Positions 1 to 7,301 of a DNA stretch of 51,703 nucleotides are shown here, piece by piece (within the stretch, counting starts at the first letter, position 1; each line of letters opens with the position of its first letter). The stretch covers positions 596-52,298 of the forward strand of contig DGEG01000105.1 in the NCBI GenBank assembly GCA_002385825.1, read 5' to 3'. The notes beneath the pieces were generated by a model. That model searched no databases and had not been told where the DNA came from. It saw only the letters and a program-made list of their open reading frames with translations. The DNA comes from Firmicutes bacterium UBA3932 (lineage in GTDB: Bacteria; Bacillota; Clostridia; Peptostreptococcales; Anaerovoracaceae). A program made the position numbers and the translations under genes.

Positions 1-1379
1 TGAAGAAGAAAAATTCCTATTCTGAAATAACTCCTGATATTATTAAACTGACAGAATTGTGTAAATCAAAGAGCATGATCGATCCCGAACTTTACGGGAA
101 ATATGATGTAAAACGAGGGCTTCGCGATATCAACGGAAAGGGTGTACTGACAGGGCTTACGGAGATTTCGGAAATTCAATCGTTTATCAGGGAAGGAGAT
201 CAACTGATACCTACGGAAGGAAAGCTTTTCTACAGGGGGATAGATGTAGAGCAGATAATCGCCGGCATCATGAAAGAAAAGCGGTTCGGATTTGAAGAGG
301 TGACCTACCTGTTGCTGTTCGGCGAACTTCCGACGAAGGATGAGCTGGACAGGTTTATCGAAATCCTTGCCGGTTATCGAACCCTGCCTACAAACTTCGT
401 CAGGGACGTCATCATGAAGGCTCCTACCCGGGACATGATGAATTCCCTGTGTCGCAGCATTCTCACGTTATTTGCCTATGATGACAACGCCAACGATATT
501 TCCTTGTCGAACGTTATGCGGCAGTGCCTGCAGCTGATCGCCAATTTCCCCGTGCTTTCGGTATACGGGTATCAGGCCTACAGCCATTACATCTGTGGCA
601 ACAGCCTGGTTATCCATCCGCCGAAGCCGGAACTCTCTACGGCGGAAAATATCCTGCACATGCTCCGGCCGGATAGCAAATATACGGAAATGGAGGCCCA
701 TATTCTGGATGTGGCACTGATTCTTCACGCAGAACACGGCGGCGGAAACAACTCCACCTTTACAACCCATGTAGTCACTTCCAGCGGATCCGACACATAC
801 TCTACCATCGCTGCCGCCTTGAGTTCGCTTAAGGGACCCAAGCACGGAGGAGCGAATATCAAGGTTATAGAGATGTTTGAGGACATGAAGAAGACGATCC
901 GCGACTGGAGTGATGAAGAGGAAGTACGAAAATATCTTTCCGATTTACTAAACAAAAAGGCCTTCGATAAGGCAGGTCTGATTTACGGTATGGGACATGC
1001 GGTATACTCCCTGTCAGATCCGAGGGCAAACATTCTCAAGTCTTTAGTGGAGGAATTGTCTGTAGAAAAGGGAATGGAAGAAGAATTCCAACTCTATTCA
1101 CTGGTTGAGAGACTGGCTCCTGAAGTGATTGCCGAAGAACGGAGAATATATAAGGGTGTCAGCGCCAATGTGGATTTTTACAGCGGATTTGTTTATCACA
1201 TGCTGGATCTGCCTCTGGAACTCTTCACGCCCATTTTCGCCATCGCCAGAATTTCGGGATGGAGCGCTCACCGGGTGGAAGAGCTGATCAACGGAGGCAA
1301 GATCATACGTCCCGCATATGTGAGCGTGGCAAAACGCAGAGATTATGTCCCGTTGTCCGAAAGAAAGCGAAATATGTAA
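1..1379 (+). CDS. gltA: Citrate synthase (5' end cut at first base)
   Basis: Condenses acetyl-CoA and oxaloacetate to citrate in the cytoplasm. The catalytic triad is readable: His in HAEHGGGN (about 724-750), His in GMGHAVYSLSDPR (about 990-1030) and Asp in NVDFYSGFVY (about 1168-1200), in the order usual for the Si-type family. Reading back from the first in-frame TTG at 57, the frame stays open to base 3, where AAG AAG AAA follows the bases TG at 1-2; the start codon (probably ATG) therefore begins one base outside the window, giving about 459 residues, normal for clostridial members. No other TCA-cycle gene is in view, so its partners (aconitase, isocitrate dehydrogenase) can only be guessed to lie upstream. 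It converges on the minor pilin gene with a 55-bp gap in which I see no clear terminator. Family call is firm; citrate versus 2-methylcitrate preference cannot be read. Confidence 0.95.
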   Translation, partial: KKKNSYSEITPDIIKLTELCKSKSMIDPELYGKYDVKRGLRDINGKGVLTGLTEISEIQSFIREGDQLIPTEGKLFYRGIDVEQIIAGIMKEKRFGFEEVTYLLLFGELPTKDELDRFIEILAGYRTLPTNFVRDVIMKAPTRDMMNSLCRSILTLFAYDDNANDISLSNVMRQCLQLIANFPVLSVYGYQAYSHYICGNSLVIHPPKPELSTAENILHMLRPDSKYTEMEAHILDVALILHAEHGGGNNSTFTTHVVTSSGSDTYSTIAAALSSLKGPKHGGANIKVIEMFEDMKKTIRDWSDEEEVRKYLSDLLNKKAFDKAGLIYGMGHAVYSLSDPRANILKSLVEELSVEKGMEEEFQLYSLVERLAPEVIAEERRIYKGVSANVDFYSGFVYHMLDLPLELFTPIFAIARISGWSAHRVEELINGGKIIRPAYVSVAKRRDYVPLSERKRNM

Positions 1380-1434
1380 ACCCCTTATTGAGACTCAGTA
1401 AATATAATTTGATCGTTAGGCGACAAGGTGAGAT

Positions 1435-2487
1435 TTATTGATTCGGAATGATGAACCACGGGTGGTGGGGAGGTTTTTGAACCCAGCTTACCTGAGAGGG
1501 TTCGTAGGCAAAAATGTAGTAGATTCCGTTATAGATCACTTTGTCGCCTTTTCTTATGGGGCCTCCGCCGTCCCGTTGATTCAACCAGGAATTGAAACTC
1601 TCCACAGACATGTTATTATACGGAGGGACTCCTTCCCAACCGGTGATATCCCTGGAAGGACCCGGGTTGATCTGTAAAATGTGTGGATACTGGGAGGGAT
1701 GGGTTCCCAGGGTAATCCAAGTGTTGTACATTACCACATAATAGGTGGTTCCTTCGTATACAAAAGTCGAACCTCCGGACATGATTGCGCCGCCGCTGCC
1801 TGGGGCACTTTCTTCTTCAGGCCATTTATCCGTTACAGGGATACCGGGAGACCCGTTGCCTCCCGTGCCGGGAATGTATCCCTCGGGACCGGTGCCGCCG
1901 TAATAACGTCGGATTATTTCATGTTCATACTCAAAAGACAGGGAGATGCCTTTTTCCAGGATGCCGGTGAAAGTCGATGCTTGGGGGCTCTTTCCCGTAG
2001 AAGTGGCGGTTATGGTGATTCTGTCCGTATAATCGCAGGCTCCTGTACTTTCGTCAATTTCGGAGAAACTCAGCTCATGTTCTACGGAGTAAACGATTTT
2101 GATGGGAGCGTTCTTATATGCTGAACTGCTTTCTGAAATCCCCCCATTCATGATAAAGCCGTCTTCAAAGCTTCCGTAACCATAATAGATCTCGTCTTCT
2201 AAAGTGATCACATGATACAGATCTGAGTACTTAGTTGTAATCTGTCTGCTGAGTTCATTCATGGCGCTTTGAACCGTTCCCTCAACGGAGGATTTTATGA
2301 ATTCAATACCGGATTTTGCGCTCAGATAAGCTTCCCGGGATTTTATGCCTGAATCGGCGGAGACAATGCTGGATTGAGCAATGGTGTATAGCGCTGCAAC
2401 CATGACAGCCAGTCCGGTTACAATGATGATTACCAGTGCGAGGGCAGAACCTTTTTTATTGTTGTGAAACTTTCGCTCTAAAAGCAT
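1435..2487 (-). CDS. K-like tip minor prepilin with two CBM5/12-like repeats
   Basis: A 350-residue prepilin-like protein. After a short basic leader the peptidase site reads KKG|SALALVI (Gly13|Ser14), followed by a hydrophobic helix to about residue 35. Position +5 is Leu, not Glu; loss of Glu5 is characteristic of GspK-type subunits that cap the pilus or pseudopilus. Residues 36-190 form the pilin head; a Gly/Pro-rich linker spans about 195-220. The C-terminus holds two repeats resembling the chitin/cellulose-binding modules of families 5 and 12: about 222-277 (GG-x4-VYEGTTYY, then W256 and PSQYP) and about 301-346 (GDKVIYNGIYY, then a Pro-rich stretch ending HHPW). Start ATG has AAGGAGA five bases upstream. 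It is the last of three minus-strand minor prepilin genes. Prepilin nature is secure; the CBM assignment rests on motif spacing; glycan binding is inference. Confidence 0.85.
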   Translation of the reverse strand: MLLERKFHNNKKGSALALVIIIVTGLAVMVAALYTIAQSSIVSADSGIKSREAYLSAKSGIEFIKSSVEGTVQSAMNELSRQITTKYSDLYHVITLEDEIYYGYGSFEDGFIMNGGISESSSAYKNAPIKIVYSVEHELSFSEIDESTGACDYTDRITITATSTGKSPQASTFTGILEKGISLSFEYEHEIIRRYYGGTGPEGYIPGTGGNGSPGIPVTDKWPEEESAPGSGGAIMSGGSTFVYEGTTYYVVMYNTWITLGTHPSQYPHILQINPGPSRDITGWEGVPPYNNMSVESFNSWLNQRDGGGPIRKGDKVIYNGIYYIFAYEPSQVSWVQKPPHHPWFIIPNQ

Positions 2488-2532
2488 AAAGGTCTCCTTT
2501 CAAGAAGATGCTGCGGGTTGCCGGGATATACA

Positions 2533-3132
2533 TCAAAGGCCATGGGTCACGTGAAAATATAAGTTATAATCCAGTTCTCTCATTGCAGGATAAGTCCCGG
2601 CTTCGGCGTAATTAAGGACAATTCCTCCTTCAATGAAATAGGAACCGTCCTCCTGTTGTGCCAGTTTGTATTCCATCAGAACTTTGTCTCCCGCTGTGGT
2701 AAAGCCTACGAGAACATCGCTTACATCGTCCAGGGCATCATATTCGATCATCATGGGCGCGGAATTTCCCGCGGTGTAATAGGATACGCAGAAGCTTTCA
2801 CGTTTCTCATTATAAAAGAAACGAAAATATTCACTTTCCGTTTTACCCTCAGGCAAGGCGTTAAAAAAATCTCCCTCAGAACTTGAAGTAGTTGTGGTGA
2901 ACACAAGGGAAGGCGCCACGGAAGCCGCATTTTGAAACATGGTTTCAAAGGAGCGGGCCTGACTGTAAATGCGGGAAACCTCTGCTGTATCGTCAAAAAT
3001 TTTCCCGCCCACAAACCACATGGAAACCGCAGCGGAAACAATAACCGCAGTGAAAAGTACGCTGACGATGAGTTCGGGGAGGGTAATTCCCTTTTTTGAT
3101 TTTCGATTTAACCGGTTGTTTATGTATCTCAT
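2533..3132 (-). CDS. J-like minor prepilin
   Basis: A 199-residue prepilin. The leader ends KKG|ITLPELIV, with Ile at +1 and Glu at +5, followed by a hydrophobic helix of about 22 residues (VLFTAVIVSAAVSMWFV). The class III signal would be cleaved and the protein inserted in the membrane, then incorporated in the pilus. Its length and middle position between an I-like and a K-like gene fit GspJ/PilW-type minor pilins, which form a tip complex with I and K in type II secretion systems. The head domain has no motif I recognise. There is no good Shine-Dalgarno sequence in the 27-bp gap after the upstream gene, so translation may depend on coupling. The J assignment is by order and size, not by specific residues. 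Confidence 0.85.
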   Translation of the reverse strand: MRYINNRLNRKSKKGITLPELIVSVLFTAVIVSAAVSMWFVGGKIFDDTAEVSRIYSQARSFETMFQNAASVAPSLVFTTTTSSSEGDFFNALPEGKTESEYFRFFYNEKRESFCVSYYTAGNSAPMMIEYDALDDVSDVLVGFTTAGDKVLMEYKLAQQEDGSYFIEGGIVLNYAEAGTYPAMRELDYNLYFHVTHGL

Positions 3133-3159
3133 TTTGTTTTATACGATGTTTATATTTCA

Positions 3160-3585
3160 TCAATATTCATGTTGGTTTATATCGCCGTGGAAGGCAACGC
3201 ATACCATTTCCACGCTGTCCCTGCCCTTTGCCGTATCGAAAAATAAGGCAATGGTGATACGGCACAGGTCGGAACCGTTGAAATTCTCCTCCGCAATGAA
3301 CTGGATCCGATCTTCTTCTGTAATGAAAGATTCTCCCGGGTTTATGCGAAGGTAATTCATATCTTCTGCAATGTCATAAATGCTTTGGGAATCATTGATG
3401 CGGGCAATGATAATATCTGCTGCCTGTTGTACCTGGGCGGCATGAGCATCTTTTGCGCTGTTGGTCAATACCATCTTCTGTGAAAAGCCTAATCCCGCCA
3501 GAATTCCCGTGGTGACGAGAGCCAGTATTATTATTGCCGCAAGGACTTCTACCAGCGTAAATCCTTTTTTGCTTTGCGGTGTCAA
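3160..3585 (-). CDS. I-like minor prepilin
   Basis: A 141-residue prepilin with the classic signal SKKG|FTLVEVLAA (Phe +1, Glu +5) and a hydrophobic helix to about residue 30. The EVLAA-type N-terminus and small size match GspI/PilV-type minor pilins. The start is TTG (bases 3585-3583 on the minus strand) with GGGAGG seven bases upstream; no ATG is better placed. It is the first gene of a minus-strand trio I-J-K divergent from the major pilin, so the minor tip subunits are transcribed from their own promoter and not through the riboswitch. Minor pilins of this kind usually prime assembly of the fibre. Family is clear; exact orthology is inferred. Confidence 0.85.
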   Translation of the reverse strand: MTPQSKKGFTLVEVLAAIIILALVTTGILAGLGFSQKMVLTNSAKDAHAAQVQQAADIIIARINDSQSIYDIAEDMNYLRINPGESFITEEDRIQFIAEENFNGSDLCRITIALFFDTAKGRDSVEMVCVAFHGDINQHEY

Positions 3586-3626
3586 TGTACGGCCTCCCTG
3601 TATTTTTTGTCGTTTTTTGTAAAGCC

Positions 3627-3655
3627 ATTATATACTATTACCTTATAAATAAAAA
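3627..3655 (-). promoter_or_regulatory. Candidate promoter for the minor prepilin genes
   Basis: On the minus strand a perfect TATAAT (3632-3627) lies 41 bases upstream of the TTG start of the I-like gene. With a 17-bp spacer the -35 would be TTTTTA, a poor match, in a very AT-rich stretch. The -10 is convincing, the -35 is not; an activator or a different position is possible. Confidence 0.35.
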
Positions 3656-3730
3656 GTAAACTTATATATAAGTTGGGAAAAAAGACTTGCTCCGTGATGT
3701 AGTGTCGAAATACAAAAAAATTGAAAAAAA

Positions 3731-3758
3731 TTGACATAAAAGTCGCCTCGGGTATAAT
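3731..3758 (+). promoter_or_regulatory. Consensus sigma-A promoter of the pilus operon
   Basis: Perfect TTGACA (3731-3736) and perfect TATAAT (3753-3758) separated by 16 bp. Transcription would begin near 3765, exactly at the 5' edge of the riboswitch aptamer, leaving a leader of about 165 nt before the major pilin. Such a strong promoter combined with a leader terminator fits a gene that is always initiated and controlled by antitermination. Confidence 0.8.
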
Positions 3759-3761
3759 GAA

Positions 3762-3850
3762 ATGCAAGTAAAGGCAAACCCTGTGAAAGCAGGGGACGCA
3801 AAACTACAGGGCCTAAACCGGCATTTCCGGAATGGCAGCCAGTTGCCGCA
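3762..3850 (+). ncRNA. Cyclic di-GMP-I (GEMM-I) riboswitch aptamer
   Basis: The conserved core of the class I cyclic di-GMP aptamer is present in order: GGCAAACC (3773-3780), a short stem capped by a GAAA tetraloop (3785-3788, CCTGTGAAAGCAGG), GGGACGCAAA (3793-3802), GGGCCTAAACC (3809-3819) forming the tetraloop-receptor side, and GGCAGCC-AGTTGCC (3834-3847) closing the aptamer. The motif sits directly after a consensus promoter and before the major pilin. Class I aptamers bind cyclic di-GMP through the GAAA-linked three-way junction. The terminator that follows shares the last bases of the aptamer (from 3845), so ligand binding and termination should compete, which predicts an ON switch. Identity is strong; direction of control is inference. 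Confidence 0.92.
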
Positions 3851-3871
3851 ATCAAAAGTTGCGGCTTTTTT
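3845..3871 (+). terminator. Riboswitch expression-platform terminator
   Basis: Perfect 7-bp stem GCCGCAA/TTGCGGC (3845-3851 with 3859-3865), 7-nt loop and a run of six T. The ascending arm overlaps the conserved 3' end of the cyclic di-GMP aptamer. It lies 59 bp before the pilin start, so it would stop transcription before the operon. Confidence 0.85.
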
Positions 3872-3929
3872 ATTAAAAGCAGCGATATGTACTATAAGTT
3901 GCAAATAGTTACATAGCAAGGAGGAAGAA

Positions 3930-4289
3930 ATGAAGGGACGAAGAAAAAAAGGATTCACACTCATCGAACTCATCGTGGTTGTTGCAGTTTTAGCTCTTTT
4001 GGCAGTCGTGGCAGTTCCCATGGTTGCCAGCTGGGTTGATGATGCAAAGAATGCAGAGGCCGCAGCCAATGCCCGGACCATAGAACTGGCAATGAGGGCA
4101 TACATGGCAAAAGAGGGGCTTGAAAACATTGCCAATGAAACAGTAATGGAGACTGCATTAGGAGAATACGGCCTCCCGAAAGATAAGATTGAAGACAGCA
4201 GTGCTGACTTTCAAGTTAAAAAAGACGGTTCTGTGACAATAATAACAGAGAATGGCGACGGTGACATTACATTCACAGATGCAGATTGA
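3930..4289 (+). CDS. pilA: Major type IV pilin
   Basis: A 119-residue prepilin and probable major fibre subunit. The leader MKGRRKKG is followed by FTLIELIVVVAVLALLAVVA: Gly8|Phe9 cleavage, Glu at +5 and a long hydrophobic helix. The region after it is rich in Ala and Asn (DDAKNAEAAANARTIELAM), then a small acidic head with a KKDGSVTI strand. No cysteines are present, so no disulfide-bounded D-region as in Gram-negative pilins; this is typical of clostridial pilins. ATG is preceded by AAGGAGG five bases away. It is the first gene after a cyclic di-GMP riboswitch and is followed by a very strong terminator, as expected if the pilin is made in large excess over the assembly proteins. Calling it the major pilin is inferred from position and terminator. 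Confidence 0.93.
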   Translation: MKGRRKKGFTLIELIVVVAVLALLAVVAVPMVASWVDDAKNAEAAANARTIELAMRAYMAKEGLENIANETVMETALGEYGLPKDKIEDSSADFQVKKDGSVTIITENGDGDITFTDAD

Positions 4290-4307
4290 TGTCTACCGCT
4301 TGGCCCT

Positions 4308-4339
4308 GCTAAAAAGCCCGAGAGATCGGGCTTTTTAGC
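4308..4339 (+). terminator. Strong terminator behind the major pilin
   Basis: Perfect 14-bp inverted repeat GCTAAAAAGCCCGA / TCGGGCTTTTTAGC with a 4-nt loop; the T-tract is within the descending arm, and the sequence is nearly symmetrical so it could act on both strands. It separates pilA from the rest of the pilus genes. A weaker hairpin with a T-tract (ATTGC...GCAAT, 4365-4395) follows. Confidence 0.88.
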
Positions 4340-4430
4340 AAATGAATCCGTTAGATCTGTGAACATTGCCATGTCAAGATGTCATTGCAATTTTTCGAAA
4401 TAGATTATCCTGTTAATCAAGGAAAGAATC

Positions 4431-4907
4431 ATGGATCAATATCCTCGTACAAAGGGTAATAATAAATCGGGCTTTACTTTAATTGAGGTGGCGCTGGCGG
4501 TGGTCATCATCGCTATATTGGCAGCCATTGCCGTACCGTCTGTTTCCGGCGTGCTGAATAACGCAAACCAGTCTGTCGACAACGCGAGAGCCGGCCTTTA
4601 TGAAAACGCGCTGAAGATATACGTCTCTCAGAAGGCTCAGGTGCGGGAATACGTTTACATTGCCGAAACTCCCGGAAGTCAAAACCTTGTTGCAAATTCT
4701 ATTGCATATGTATTGGATGAAGAAGTGCTATTCGAGACGCAAACGAGGAATTGGGTTTTCTACTATCATCCCAATACGCTTCAGGTAGTAGCCATAGAAT
4801 ACGACGGCGTTCAAAGGGGAAATGGCATGATCGCCCTTATTAAAGGCGAAGACGGGACTCCCGAACTTGGAAGTCCTGATGGTCCCTTGCTTGAAGCGAT
4901 CCCTTAG
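4431..4907 (+). CDS. Second type IV prepilin
   Basis: A 158-residue prepilin with leader ending NNKSG|FTLIEVALAVVIIAILA (Phe +1, Glu +5) and a hydrophobic helix of about 20 residues, followed by AVPSVSGVLNNANQSVDNAR, the typical start of the pilin head. Lacks cysteines. ATG has an AAGGAAAG Shine-Dalgarno sequence four bases upstream. It lies between the major pilin terminator and the assembly genes and is on the same strand. Because it is downstream of a strong terminator it is likely to be made in smaller amounts than PilA, suggesting a minor or alternative pilin. It is not similar enough to PilA in the head to look like a recent duplicate. Role beyond pilin is unknown. Confidence 0.88.
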   Translation: MDQYPRTKGNNKSGFTLIEVALAVVIIAILAAIAVPSVSGVLNNANQSVDNARAGLYENALKIYVSQKAQVREYVYIAETPGSQNLVANSIAYVLDEEVLFETQTRNWVFYYHPNTLQVVAIEYDGVQRGNGMIALIKGEDGTPELGSPDGPLLEAIP

Positions 4908-4952
4908 TACCCCTATGTTCTTCCGCAGTTATGTAGACTACGGAGTCCTGTT

Positions 4953-4980
4953 TTGATACAATTATAGAACTAATTATGAA
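4953..4980 (+). promoter_or_regulatory. Candidate internal promoter before pilMN
   Basis: TTGATA (4953-4958), 16-bp spacer, TATGAA (4975-4980), in a 147-bp gap before the PilM-PilN gene. A modest match; if real it would free the assembly genes from full dependence on the riboswitch leader and the pilA terminator. A weak hairpin (CCG-AGT...ACT-CGG, about 4926-4942) precedes it. Confidence 0.4.
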
Positions 4981-5054
4981 ATAGCATCAATTTAATCCAT
5001 GGGTCTATATTGCTATATATAATATCACTACAAATTAGCTAAGAAGGGTGCTTT

Positions 5055-6662
5055 ATGAAACTTCTTTCAGTCCAGATCGAAAAAAACTCGCTCCGGCTGG
5101 CTCAAATAAACGTGAAAGACAATCAATGCCTTGTCGGTAAAATAAGGGGATTTGATTTGCCTGAAAACCTGGAAGACGGGCGTTACGTTAAAGATCCGCA
5201 GGGGTTATCGGATTTCATTATTTCATCCATTGAGAAGGGACAGTTTTCTTTTAGGAAGGCTGCACTATTACTGGGGAACTCTTTAATCATACATAAAGAG
5301 TATACCCATGAAGCTTTAAAGAAGTCTCACCTCCTTGCGCTGTCCAATTTAGAAGCAGAGACGATTTTGCCCGATGATGAAGGGGGATTCATCGTTGAAA
5401 ATCTATGGTACGGTTCGGAGAAGAACAAACAAGGGCTTCAAACCAGCTCTATTTTCGCATGTTCCAACGCCTTCATTGCGGATCTTGTTAAAGCTTTGAA
5501 AAAAGGCGGTATCAAAGTTGTCGGGGCCTATTCTTCTCTCGGCGCTTATTCCCAACTAATGAAAAGGCTTATCAGCAGGGAAATTTCAGGGGATCGCTTT
5601 GCCGGCAAGACCGTAGTCGCTCTCGATATATCTTATCCGGAACTTAGATTAGCCATCTATCATAACGGACAACTGATCCATCAGAGAACGGACGAACAGC
5701 TCATGGAGGAATTTTACCGCACAGTTGCGTCCGCCTACCGGATCCCTTTGAATGCAGTGGGTAGGCTTCTGTTGGAAAAGGGGCTGTTGAAAAAGGCAGA
5801 AGGCGAGAAGGCCGATTTACAGGCGCCTGATAAGACTGTTGAAGCTGCGGCGACGGCGTTTTCTCGACTTATGCGGTCCATAAACATAATCCTTAACGCA
5901 GAAGAATTGGACATAGATTATCTTTTGGTTACGGGAGAAGGTGCCTTAATTCCCGGACTTCTTGATTTTGTCGGCGAGAATTACGAAATCACAGCGGAAA
6001 GAGTGGATAAATTATATCCTCAGTTTTCCAAGGCTATTGTCTTGGAAGAAGAACTTGCCGGCAGGACGGATCTTTATCCAATTTCTTTATTGCTTGGTGC
6101 CGCAGGCCAAAAAAGTGTAATAAAATCCATTGATTTTCTGACCTACGGCCTTAAACAAAGAAAGAGAAAGAACAGAACATATTTAGTATGCGGGCTGATA
6201 CTATTGCTGACACTCATGGTAATGGCTATGCAGCCTATAAATTATTTGATTGTGTTGAAGGATAGAGATAAGAATATAGCCATTATGGAAAGTCCCGAAT
6301 ATGTGGCGGTGCAAAAGTTAATAGAGGAACAGCGCCAACTGAGGCATCAGCTAAGTGAAGCGAAGGCAAAAAAGTCAAAATTATCTTTTGGAGAATCGGA
6401 TTTGTCTGAGTATTTGAAGATATTGCAATCGGAGCTGTTTGCCAGCACCGAAATCAGCACTCTTCAGTATGACCATGAAACCAGAAAGTTTTCCGGTGAA
6501 GTTGTCACAAATGACCTCAATGAATTTATCGATGCAAAGAACAGGCTCAATAATTATGAGAGTCTCAAAGTATCGATCCCTCTCACATTGTACCGGGGGG
6601 ATAACAACTGGTTCTGCCGGTTTGAAATAGAAGCGCTGGATGCGGAAGAGGAGGAGAAGTAA
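5055..6662 (+). CDS. PilM-PilN fusion, type IV pilus alignment complex
   Basis: A 535-residue protein that reads as two pilus assembly proteins in one chain. Residues 1 to about 350 have the actin-like PilM fold signatures: an N-terminal strand MKLLSVQIEKNSLRLAQI, a phosphate-2-like LDISYPELRLAI and an adenosine-motif-like VTGEGALIPGL. After SIDFLTYG (from S358), basic residues lead into one membrane helix (about 376-397) and a periphery-facing coiled-coil and small domain, as in PilN. In separate proteins the cytoplasmic INLLP peptide of PilN docks on PilM; here IDFL sits at the matching place, so the contact would be intramolecular. The next gene, starting at the base after the stop codon, is PilO-like, completing an M-N-O set. 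Fusion is seen directly; function is by family. Confidence 0.85.
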   Translation: MKLLSVQIEKNSLRLAQINVKDNQCLVGKIRGFDLPENLEDGRYVKDPQGLSDFIISSIEKGQFSFRKAALLLGNSLIIHKEYTHEALKKSHLLALSNLEAETILPDDEGGFIVENLWYGSEKNKQGLQTSSIFACSNAFIADLVKALKKGGIKVVGAYSSLGAYSQLMKRLISREISGDRFAGKTVVALDISYPELRLAIYHNGQLIHQRTDEQLMEEFYRTVASAYRIPLNAVGRLLLEKGLLKKAEGEKADLQAPDKTVEAAATAFSRLMRSINIILNAEELDIDYLLVTGEGALIPGLLDFVGENYEITAERVDKLYPQFSKAIVLEEELAGRTDLYPISLLLGAAGQKSVIKSIDFLTYGLKQRKRKNRTYLVCGLILLLTLMVMAMQPINYLIVLKDRDKNIAIMESPEYVAVQKLIEEQRQLRHQLSEAKAKKSKLSFGESDLSEYLKILQSELFASTEISTLQYDHETRKFSGEVVTNDLNEFIDAKNRLNNYESLKVSIPLTLYRGDNNWFCRFEIEALDAEEEEK

Positions 6663-7286
6663 ATGAAATCAACTAAAATAGTTACACCTGTACTCCTGTT
6701 CCTCATGATCATCCTGCTGGCAATGGTGGTCTACATTAATTTTGTTTTCAAACCGCTCTCTGCCAAGACAGAAGAGGTGAGCATGGAGAGGGATCTTCTC
6801 AAGGTTCATCGCACGGAAATAGAGTTGGCCATGCTGGATATCGATGGCATTCGGCGTGACATTAGCCAGGTTAAAGCACTGTTAAATGAAGATTCGGAGT
6901 TTACGTTTATAGACGGATCTACATTGGCGGACGATGTGTATGCTATGGCAGAAGACGCGGGTATCATACCGGATTTCGTCAACGTTACGGGACCGGACTT
7001 TGCAGATGCTTCCGAACCAGGAGAAACAGTGTTGCTTTATGCCACTGGGAACCTGGGTTTTAAGTCGAGCTATGATGGGGCGGTTAGATTTGTTGAAAAT
7101 ATCGACAACAGCGTTACCGGAGCTTATAAGATACACCGGCTCAATGTGACCCGGAACAGTGACGGAGCATTGCAGTGGAATATGGAGCTGTACCTTTATT
7201 ACTATGGCAGCCCGGAAGATGTGTCGCCTGCACCTATAGAGAGTCAGGAGCAAAGCGGCGGGAGCGCATTACCGATAGGATTGTGA
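6663..7286 (+). CDS. PilO-like pilus assembly protein
   Basis: A 207-residue protein with a short basic N-terminus, one membrane helix (about residues 8-30, VTPVLLFLMIILLAMVVYI) and then a coiled-coil followed by a compact domain, the architecture of PilO. In known systems PilO pairs with PilN and links the inner membrane platform to the growing pilus. The ATG at 6663 follows the pilMN stop codon without a gap, and GGAGGAG lies six bases upstream inside the previous gene, so the two are translationally coupled. The low-complexity acidic/Ser-rich C-terminus (SPEDVSPAPIESQEQSGG) is likely unstructured. Sequence identity to PilO is low in general, so the call rests on topology, size and position. 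Confidence 0.8.
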   Translation: MKSTKIVTPVLLFLMIILLAMVVYINFVFKPLSAKTEEVSMERDLLKVHRTEIELAMLDIDGIRRDISQVKALLNEDSEFTFIDGSTLADDVYAMAEDAGIIPDFVNVTGPDFADASEPGETVLLYATGNLGFKSSYDGAVRFVENIDNSVTGAYKIHRLNVTRNSDGALQWNMELYLYYYGSPEDVSPAPIESQEQSGGSALPIGL

Positions 7287-7301
7287 AAGAGGATTATGAC
7301 C

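Noticed and set aside
468..955. Minus-strand open frames inside the citrate synthase gene
   Set aside because: They mirror the coding strand, have no ribosome sites and no recognisable domains.
1681..2124. 147-residue plus-strand frame opposite the K-like minor pilin
   Set aside because: Antisense shadow of a well-supported prepilin gene; composition rich in Arg, Gly and Cys without any motif.
3582..4135. Minus-strand frames across the riboswitch and the pilA start
   Set aside because: They run through the promoter, aptamer and pilin gene on the other strand and have no plausible ribosome site.
4365..4395. Second terminator after pilA
   Set aside because: ATTGC...GCAAT with T-run is only a weak 5-bp stem plus a mismatched extension; mentioned with the main terminator but not listed on its own.
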